Positions 1 to 5,107 of a DNA stretch of 6,570 bases are shown here, in pieces. Made by a program: the position numbers and the translations under genes. This stretch comes from Euryarchaeota archaeon UBA60. GTDB lineage: Archaea > Thermoplasmatota > Poseidoniia > Poseidoniales > Poseidoniaceae. The number at the start of each line of letters is the position of its first letter. Positions within the stretch are counted from its first letter, which is position 1. The notes under the pieces were generated by a model. That model did not search any database, was not told the origin of the DNA, and worked only from the letters and a program-made list of their open reading frames with translations. The stretch is taken from positions 24,171-30,740 of the forward strand of contig DARQ01000131.1 in NCBI GenBank assembly GCA_002503395.1. The letters are read 5' to 3'.

Positions 1-365
1 CCCATCGTCGAGGTTCCAGCAATGGTCGGGCAGGAGTCAAATCCATCGAGCACACCGTCGCCATCGTCATCGTCATCTTCGTCGGCGTCGCGGCAACCAT
101 CACCATCGATATCGTTGCTCATATTGGAGACCCATGTTGGCCTTAACAAGACAGAATGGTCCCAATCTGAGCGAATACAATCATCGATGTCATTGGTCAC
201 ATTATCGTTGTCGATATCATCGTCTTCGACAATGTCCTTACAGCCATCGAGATCCCAATCGGTTGAAGAATTCTTATCCATTTCATCGGAATCGGAGACC
301 CAGTCAATCACTCCCAAGGGGCAGTCATCCCCCGAGTTATCCAAGATGGTGTCGTTATCGTCATC
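1..365 (-). repeat. Tandem Asp/Cys-rich C-terminal repeats (2.5 copies visible)
   Basis: Copy A is residues 554-600, copy B 601-649 and copy C 650-674, cut by the window edge. Each begins DDD-x-D, has a first cysteine about 15 residues in (DDCPLG, DDCIRS, DSCPTI), and, in A and B, a WVS turn followed by D-x-D-G-C-(K/R)-D near the end. The period is 47-49 residues. Acidic residues dominate and basic ones are few, fitting calcium or cation binding. More copies probably follow beyond the left edge. Confidence 0.75.
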
Positions 366-2024
366 GTAATCACACTCATCACCCTCGCCATCCATATCGT
401 GGTCATTTTGAGTGGGGTTTGCGTCGGAAGGACAATTATCCTCTTCGTCACTGATTCCATCACCATCAGAATCGGCTGCCAGAACTCCGTTCATGGCCCA
501 GATATAGGGGGCGAAATCACTGCTCGAAGTGTGTGTACTCCCCCCGGTCGAGGCGAAATCGATGGTATCGGCAAATAGACCACCAACCACGACTTGGCCG
601 GCGCTCGAGACGCCCATGCCAGCCGGCCAATCATTTGCGGTCGAGCCGGCGAAAAAGCCGCGCAGCCAATTACCGTTATTGGCATCGAATACAGCGACGA
701 TGCTGTCGTTGAAACCCAGCGGCGAGAAGGCATCGCTGGCGACGCTGAAAGAACTGGCACTGCTCATCACCACAACTCCACTATTCCCACCTGAGGAGAC
801 AGCAATATCACTGATGATATCATAGGATGAGCCGCCGAGGCCATTGGCCCAATTCCAACTAGCTGAGGTGATATTGTAACTGGATATCCAGCCGAATGTA
901 TCGCCACCTGCAGATGCAATCAAGGTGGTTCCGAAGGATGCGTCGGAGGCCAGGTAACCAGACATCAACAGATTGCCACCCCCAGTTTCAGCAATCGCGG
1001 TGATGATGACATCTCCGGCACCGTTGATTGGATTGGCCGATACCCATGACCCACTTGAGGAAATCATCGCGAATGCACCTTCACTATTGCCGGCCGTCCC
1101 GGATACAGAGTAACTACCGAATGCCATATTCCCATCAAATGAGGTCGAAATCCAAGCATCATTATTCACGTCGATGGTTACCGATGCGACCTCTTGATAA
1201 CCTGCTCCTCGGGCATCCTTGGTCCACTGAAGGTTTCCACTACCACTATATTTTGCCACGAATATCTCAGCATCGTTACCACTGGTACCACCGCTATCGA
1301 CGGCAACACCGACATCAGTATTGCCGATGAAAAATCCACCGATAATCACATTGCCACTTGAATCGACATCAATTGCATTACCCCATACAACATCTAAGGT
1401 CATTACTGTGGTACCGTCATAATCGCCATTTCCGTGCAGAGCCTGAGCCCACTGCCACTGACCTGCACTATTTGCCTTGGCGATGAAACAATCGTAATAT
1501 CCAGTAGAGCGGAGATTGATACTCCCGAAGGTGATGTTATCATAGAACACTCCGGTAACGTACATATCACCGGAACTAGAGAGGGCGATACCACCAATGT
1601 TGGCTTCAGCGAATTGACCCCCTGTGACCGGAACGGCATTGGCCCATTGCCAATTCCCACTGTCATCGCTCTTGGCAAACCACGGTTGTACGGTTGCAGA
1701 GGATGATGCGGTTTGTGTACCAAAAGAGAGCGCTGAAGATGCGCTCATCATTCCACCCGCATAGATATCGCCATTACTCGCCAATACCGCGAGGTCAACG
1801 ATATTTGCCGGGTTTGAACTGTCGCCGAATTGTGACCAGCCCGTAGCAGTTCTCGCCCCGGCCATGCTGATTCCAGAGGGATTTTCTTGCAACTGGAATT
1901 CTTCAGGCGAAGACATCGGGGACATCGCCAATGTGGTCATTACACTTAGCATCATCATCAGAGTCAATAATCCAGCGGCGTACTTCGGGCCATCGCTTGG
2001 CTTGCAGAAGCGGACATCCCACAT
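1..2024 (-). CDS. Secreted beta-propeller / TSP3 calcium-binding repeat protein (3' truncated)
   Basis: I translated this strand by hand from the ATG at 2024 to the left edge: 674 codons with no stop, so the C-terminus lies outside the window. Domain order: a signal peptide (about 1-35); seven repeats of about 60-75 residues (62-516), each with the pattern (I/V)A-V-x-S-S-x-G-D/N, then G-x-F, FG and a final F-x-A-K...G-x-W-x-W-A, resembling the SBBP beta-propeller repeat; a thrombospondin type-3 segment (518-553); and Asp/Cys-rich repeats of 47 and 49 residues plus a partial third (554-674). Seven repeats fit one seven-bladed propeller. TSP3 segments bind calcium through alternate Asp residues and often pair cysteines. 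Marine group II archaea carry many large surface proteins with this kind of C-terminal repeat. The protein is probably exported and anchored or released outside the cell; its ligand is unknown. No catalytic motif is seen, so adhesion or polymer binding is a guess. The gene begins 47 bases after the preceding one, but function appears unrelated. Confidence 0.88.
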   Translation of the reverse strand, partial: MWDVRFCKPSDGPKYAAGLLTLMMMLSVMTTLAMSPMSSPEEFQLQENPSGISMAGARTATGWSQFGDSSNPANIVDLAVLASNGDIYAGGMMSASSALSFGTQTASSSATVQPWFAKSDDSGNWQWANAVPVTGGQFAEANIGGIALSSSGDMYVTGVFYDNITFGSINLRSTGYYDCFIAKANSAGQWQWAQALHGNGDYDGTTVMTLDVVWGNAIDVDSSGNVIIGGFFIGNTDVGVAVDSGGTSGNDAEIFVAKYSGSGNLQWTKDARGAGYQEVASVTIDVNNDAWISTSFDGNMAFGSYSVSGTAGNSEGAFAMISSSGSWVSANPINGAGDVIITAIAETGGGNLLMSGYLASDASFGTTLIASAGGDTFGWISSYNITSASWNWANGLGGSSYDIISDIAVSSGGNSGVVVMSSASSFSVASDAFSPLGFNDSIVAVFDANNGNWLRGFFAGSTANDWPAGMGVSSAGQVVVGGLFADTIDFASTGGSTHTSSSDFAPYIWAMNGVLAADSDGDGISDEEDNCPSDANPTQNDHDMDGEGDECDYDDDNDTILDNSGDDCPLGVIDWVSDSDEMDKNSSTDWDLDGCKDIVEDDDIDNDNVTNDIDDCIRSDWDHSVLLRPTWVSNMSNDIDGDGCRDADEDDDDDGDGVLDGFDSCPTIAGTSTM
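366..473 (-). other. Thrombospondin type-3 calcium-binding segment
   Basis: Residues 518-553 begin DSDGDGISDEEDNCPSDANP and continue with TQNDHDMDGEGDECD. The D-x-D-x-D-G-x-x-D loops, the DNCP turn, the NPxQ element and the closing D-x-C-D are the standard TSP3 signature. Known TSP3 repeats bind calcium through these Asp side chains and rigidify in its presence, which suits a protein in calcium-rich seawater. Confidence 0.85.
477..1841 (-). repeat. Seven tandem beta-propeller-type (SBBP-like) repeats
   Basis: By eye the repeats fall at residues 62-131, 132-196, 197-271, 272-333, 334-396, 397-458 and 459-516. Shared elements are an S-S-x-G-(D/N) turn after a hydrophobic strand (ASNGDIYAGG, SSSGDMYVTG, DSSGNVIIGG, SSAGQVVVGG), a mid-repeat FG, and a closing strand such as FIAKANSAGQWQWA or FVAKYSGSGNLQWT. 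Repeats 1-3 are most alike; 4-6 have lost the AK and much of the G-x-W-x-W motif. At the DNA level the copies have diverged, so this is an old duplication, not a recent expansion. Confidence 0.75.
1920..2024 (-). other. Signal peptide of the secreted protein
   Basis: Residues 1-15 form an n-region with net positive charge (one Arg, two Lys). Residues 16-33 form a hydrophobic core unusually rich in methionine (AAGLLTLMMMLSVMTTLA). Cleavage near residues 33-38 is plausible, before an acidic stretch (SPEEFQLQE). No lipobox cysteine follows the core, so a lipoprotein is unlikely. Exact cleavage cannot be fixed by eye. Confidence 0.7.
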
Positions 2025-2071
2025 GGACCGACGTTCACCTGTATGCTAATCAATGCTACGATACGATGTGA
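2025..2071 (-). other. 47-base intergenic spacer before the secreted-protein gene
   Basis: This is the largest gap in the window. It contains a 6-base direct repeat (TAGCAT on the minus strand, at 2053-2058 and 2043-2048) spaced 10 bases apart, and the Shine-Dalgarno of the downstream gene. I see no T-tract terminator, hairpin or AT-rich TATA box, so it gives no clear sign of where the upstream transcript ends or whether the next gene has its own promoter. Confidence 0.5.
2035..2040 (-). promoter_or_regulatory. Shine-Dalgarno for the secreted-protein gene
   Basis: The minus strand reads AGGTGA, 10 bases before the ATG at 2024. It matches the archaeal GGTGA consensus. An in-frame TAG lies eight codons upstream with no other start codon between, so this ATG is the only sensible start. 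Confidence 0.65.
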
Positions 2072-3196
2072 TTACCCGTGATGGGAGTGTTCCTCGCCTG
2101 ACAGACCATGGACGATGCGAATACCATCGATGGGCATTTTTCCAATCCAAGCCGGCAGTAATAATCGTCTACGAGTTAATATCGCGCCCTGCGAATCGAC
2201 TCTCCACCAGCGAAGTAATCCACCAGTGACTGTCTTCTCGTGAGAGCCCTGGGGAAACTCCCCCGCGCCTCTGCTTAATTTTTCAGCACGGCGAATATCC
2301 AATAATGACGATAAGCACGAGCGTATCCTCGCTTCGTCGAGTGAAGTTGTTGCTGGCATCACCTCAACCTCGGGAACATGACGAAGAAAATCCACAGGCC
2401 CACAGACACTGCATTCACCTGCCAACGGGTCTTCGATAACCCACCATCGGCTCGGCTCTATCTCTTGATTCGGCCCGACCAGATCAGACTCGATGACCCA
2501 GAGTGCGGCCTCAAGCATTATCGGTCGTAAGGCAATCCCCGAGCGGCCCCGCTCAAGCATCAACTTCTGCACATCGACCACCGGTGCCAGGGCCAGGTCT
2601 CCACCAGCAGGGGGCAATGGCAACATAGTCGCTGAAGTTTCGGATGCCGACACACCTTCTAGCTCACCACCGAGACCTCCCTCGCCTCCTGCTCCAATTT
2701 CGGATTGACCACCACCTCGGTCACCGTCTCGAACATCCCCCCCAGTACCAGCACCATCCTTTTGCGCTCCATCAAAGGGCATTTCAGGCTGTAATGTGAC
2801 TAGGCCTTCGAGCACTACTCGCCCGACAAAGGCAGCATATTCCTCTGGTCTCCATAGAACTATTTCTGCACTAGTATATTTATCTATAGAAATATCTCCG
2901 ATTTCCTCTCGCTCGCATATCACCAGGTGCTTTCCATCGGTGATATCGACCTGCCAGCGCTCGATGTCGAGGTGCTCAAGGGGAATCCATCCAGGCCCGG
3001 AGGTCCAGATTTCCCAGCCATCGGTGATTCCTTCATCGACCAGAGGTCGTGATGCCAGAGTCAGCCGGCCAATCCATTGCAGTGCCCCATCCGGCATGAC
3101 CGGCGGGCTATGGCGCTCGATTTCAGCACCGATGGCGGACAGAAGGTCACGTAAGGCCAAGCCCATCGATGATGAGAGACGAAGGCGGCACTTCAC
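2072..3196 (-). CDS. Uncharacterised 374-residue protein in the polymerase-L30e operon
   Basis: I do not recognise this protein. It starts with GTG 17 bases after the L30e stop and ends in TAA; no ATG is in frame upstream, and an ATG at residue 11 is an alternative. No signal peptide or membrane helix is visible, so it is probably cytoplasmic. It looks like two Trp-containing folded regions joined by a flexible linker: residues about 36-135 (LQWIGRLTLASR, WEIWTSGPGW, IVLWRPEEY), a Gly/Asp/Glu/Ser-rich low-complexity stretch (about 142-190), then about 205-365 with RWWVIEDPLAG, a single CSVC pair (262-265), a charged helix-like stretch (286-310) and RWWRVDSQG. The tail EEHSHHG is His-rich. One C-x-x-C pair alone is not evidence of a metal site. 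In many archaea nusA follows L30e; this protein is far longer than archaeal NusA (around 140 residues) and shows no KH-type GxxG motif, so it is not NusA. Real coding is likely: it is long, uninterrupted, tightly spaced and co-oriented. Function unknown; a role linked to transcription or translation would be inferred from position only. Confidence 0.8.
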   Translation of the reverse strand: MKCRLRLSSSMGLALRDLLSAIGAEIERHSPPVMPDGALQWIGRLTLASRPLVDEGITDGWEIWTSGPGWIPLEHLDIERWQVDITDGKHLVICEREEIGDISIDKYTSAEIVLWRPEEYAAFVGRVVLEGLVTLQPEMPFDGAQKDGAGTGGDVRDGDRGGGQSEIGAGGEGGLGGELEGVSASETSATMLPLPPAGGDLALAPVVDVQKLMLERGRSGIALRPIMLEAALWVIESDLVGPNQEIEPSRWWVIEDPLAGECSVCGPVDFLRHVPEVEVMPATTSLDEARIRSCLSSLLDIRRAEKLSRGAGEFPQGSHEKTVTGGLLRWWRVDSQGAILTRRRLLLPAWIGKMPIDGIRIVHGLSGEEHSHHG

Positions 3197-3204
3197 AATT
3201 GCCG

Positions 3205-3208
3205 CACC
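3205..3208 (-). promoter_or_regulatory. Weak Shine-Dalgarno-like site before the unknown gene
   Basis: The minus strand reads GGTG, 8 bases upstream of the GTG start at 3196. It matches only part of the anti-Shine-Dalgarno and is much weaker than the sites before rpoA2 and L30e. With the GTG start, this suggests lower translation of the unknown protein than of its neighbours. Confidence 0.35.
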
Positions 3209-3213
3209 GGTGA

Positions 3214-3516
3214 TTATTCATCGATGTTGCTCTGTAGTGCCAAAAGATCACTTTCACCGGAATCGGTGATGCAGATTGTGCTGATGGCGAATGGCTTAGC
3301 ACAAGCAACCCCAAGATCACGGTTGACCATCATGACCCGATGCATTATGACGCTCGGGTGTCGTGCGTGTAGATTATCGATGTAATCCTGTGGGCAATTC
3401 GCCGCGAGAATAACCAACTTAGCATCACCGCGGGCACAGGCATCGACAGTCTGTCGCTGGCCGAATAGCATCTTTCCAGTTTTCACTGCGACCTTTAATT
3501 GTCGACTGATATCCAT
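3214..3516 (-). CDS. rpl30e: 50S ribosomal protein L30e
   Basis: This encodes a 100-residue protein of the archaeal/eukaryotic L30e family, a small RNA-binding protein of the large ribosomal subunit related to L7Ae. Family features seen: the opening MDISRQLKVAVKTGKMLFG, DAKLVILAANCPQDY (about 31-45) with the conserved A-x-N-C-P, and the C-terminal DSGESDLLAL (85-94), close to the usual DPGESDILAL. The frame is open to 3585, but that start would overlap rpoA2 by 35 bases and add a 23-residue tail foreign to the family. The ATG at 3516 lies 7 bases behind GGAGG and gives the canonical N-terminus; the in-frame ATG at 3522 is only one base from that site. Position directly after rpoA2 matches the order found in many archaea, supporting one transcript with the polymerase genes. 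Identification is secure; the exact start is well supported. Confidence 0.93.
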   Translation of the reverse strand: MDISRQLKVAVKTGKMLFGQRQTVDACARGDAKLVILAANCPQDYIDNLHARHPSVIMHRVMMVNRDLGVACAKPFAISTICITDSGESDLLALQSNIDE

Positions 3517-3523
3517 CTTCATT

Positions 3524-3528
3524 CCTCC
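3524..3528 (-). promoter_or_regulatory. Shine-Dalgarno deciding the L30e start
   Basis: The minus strand reads GGAGG, followed by 7 bases and then the ATG at 3516. The spacing suits that ATG and argues against the ATG at 3522 (one base away) and the far upstream in-frame start at 3585. Confidence 0.75.
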
Positions 3529-3550
3529 ATTCCTAGTCTTCTTCTCCCGC

Positions 3551-5107
3551 TCAGTCCTCGTCGGGGATATAGTACAATTCGACACTACCGGTACCCAAGG
3601 CTACCGGCTGGCCGACGATGATATTCTCGGCAACTCCGGTCAAGCGGTCCTTTTCACCGATGATTCCGGCTTGTAGTAAGTGGTTGACTGTCACTTCAAA
3701 GGCAGCTCGGGCAAGGATACTGTGTTTGCTGCCACTGACTCCGTGTCGACCGATGGCGCGAACCGCACCTTCACTGGTCATCACATCAGCGACCATCAAC
3801 AGGTGACGAACGTCTACCTCAAGGCCGGCGCCATCCAAAGTGAGAGACAACTCGTTCACTATCGCTTGGCGAGCAGCCTCGATGCCAAGATATTCAAAAA
3901 TCTCGGTGATATTATTGGTATATGTGCGACTGCGGTCGATGATTTCGATATCGCTGACGCGGGCGAGGTTACTGCCGATGGTCGAGAGATAATATTCGCC
4001 TGTGGATTCTTCAATCTGCACGTTGGCGCGCACGATTCCAGGAATTCCCTTTAGTCGAAGGTCGCGAATCTTGTCTTCCAGTTGAAGCAACTCGGTATAT
4101 GACGGGATGACATCCTTGTCCTCTTCCTTCTTGCGACCTGGGATGATGGTCAGCGTCTTAGGGCGCTTCTCGGCATCGGGCTCGACATATAGGCGGATGG
4201 CGGTCGATAATTTCTCAGCAATCTCAATTCCTGTCATATTCTTCTGCTTCAATGCCGAGCGACGCAATACCAAAACCAAGCGGCGCTGGGCGACATCAGT
4301 TTCTATGTCGGCAATGTGGCGAGTCATGGTCACTTCGATTGAAGCGGCCAGTTTTCGCACCTCAGCCTCATCGAACTTCTTATCCTCAACCATTCGTATG
4401 GTCATGGTCGGCGTATTCGGTTCCTTGCGAGCATCGACGACCTCGATGATGCGCGGGAGACCCTGGGTCACGTTAACGGTGGCGACACCGGCATAGTGGA
4501 AGGTACGCATGGTCATCTGTGTTCCCGGTTCACCAATCGACTGGGCGGTGGTGATTCCTGCGGCTTCGTACGGGTCGATGCGGGCCTTCATGAAGGCGAT
4601 GCGGGATTCATCGATTATCGAATCAGCTTGCTTCTTGGTCAACTTCTCCTTGCCTCGCACCAAAGCGGCCTCGGTCAGGTCACATAGCACTCGCTCGGTC
4701 AGAAATACTGGGCCGCCGGTGCTCTCATCAGCCTTTTTCAAAGCCGCATAAACCGGGTTATTATCCCTGATGTATTTATTTTGGAAACCTAGCATCTTGC
4801 CCTCGACATCGTAGTCGTCAAGAATCTGCTCGACCTTGACCCGCTTACGGCGGGAGCGGCGACGGACCACGGTGGTACTACCACTACCGTCGCCAGAGGT
4901 ATCCTTGCCTGCACCTTGGGCGGCGCTGACTATCAGTCCGTGAATCTTACCAGCGGTCTCGCTGTCGATCTTACAGGTGGCGGAGATTTCCAAGGCCGTC
5001 AATATCTTGACGTCGTCCCATTTGCGGTCATCCGCCAACAGGTGGGCATATTCCTCGGGGACAAGCATGTCCATCAGTTTCTTCTTGGTTGCACTTTTCA
5101 CGACCAT
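3551..5107 (-). CDS. rpoA2: DNA-directed RNA polymerase subunit A''
   Basis: This is the C-terminal fragment of the archaeal RNA polymerase largest subunit; it completes the active centre with the trigger loop and contributes to the jaw and clamp. I chose the ATG at 5107 (518 residues), which sits 7 bases behind AAGGAGGTG; a TTG one codon upstream is also open but badly spaced. Residues 178-207 carry DPYEAAG...AQSIGEPGTQ and then TFHYAG, the trigger-loop signature. The C-terminus has the family's SILARAAFE (464-472) and GVAENIIVGQP (491-501) motifs and ends in ELYYIPDED. The conserved core begins around residue 115-130. In typical archaeal A'' proteins the trigger loop lies nearer the N-terminus, so there is an extension of roughly 100 residues: a helical segment (about 8-63) that may be helix-hairpin-helix-like, a Gly/Ser linker (66-79) and a basic patch RRRSRRKR (82-89). 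The subunit call is certain; the reading of the extension is inference. Confidence 0.97.
   Translation of the reverse strand: MVVKSATKKKLMDMLVPEEYAHLLADDRKWDDVKILTALEISATCKIDSETAGKIHGLIVSAAQGAGKDTSGDGSGSTTVVRRRSRRKRVKVEQILDDYDVEGKMLGFQNKYIRDNNPVYAALKKADESTGGPVFLTERVLCDLTEAALVRGKEKLTKKQADSIIDESRIAFMKARIDPYEAAGITTAQSIGEPGTQMTMRTFHYAGVATVNVTQGLPRIIEVVDARKEPNTPTMTIRMVEDKKFDEAEVRKLAASIEVTMTRHIADIETDVAQRRLVLVLRRSALKQKNMTGIEIAEKLSTAIRLYVEPDAEKRPKTLTIIPGRKKEEDKDVIPSYTELLQLEDKIRDLRLKGIPGIVRANVQIEESTGEYYLSTIGSNLARVSDIEIIDRSRTYTNNITEIFEYLGIEAARQAIVNELSLTLDGAGLEVDVRHLLMVADVMTSEGAVRAIGRHGVSGSKHSILARAAFEVTVNHLLQAGIIGEKDRLTGVAENIIVGQPVALGTGSVELYYIPDED

Noticed and set aside
22..369. Plus-strand Ser-rich 115-residue open frame
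   Set aside because: It is the antisense of the Asp-rich repeat region; GAT/GAC codons on the minus strand read as TCG/TCA-type Ser codons on the plus strand. The minus frame has signal peptide, domains and no stops.
1434..1706. Overlapping open frames on both strands near 1403-1723
   Set aside because: Both are shadows of the propeller-coding frame, which continues without interruption through this stretch and shows clear protein repeats.
2405..2416. Zinc-binding site at the CSVC pair of the unknown protein
   Set aside because: Only one C-x-x-C pair is present; the other cysteines are single and distant, so a zinc ribbon cannot be supported.
2072..3196. Identification of the unknown gene as nusA
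   Set aside because: Position alone suggested it, but the protein is more than twice the length of archaeal NusA and no KH-domain GxxG motif is visible.
2796..3269. Plus-strand 157-residue open frame opposite the unknown gene
   Set aside because: It has no recognisable domain, is rich in Ser/Arg/Pro as expected of antisense translation, and crosses the L30e end. The minus frame is longer and fits the operon.
3517..3585. Extended L30e start at 3585
   Set aside because: It adds 23 residues not seen in the family, overlaps rpoA2 by 35 bases, and has no better ribosome binding site than the ATG at 3516.
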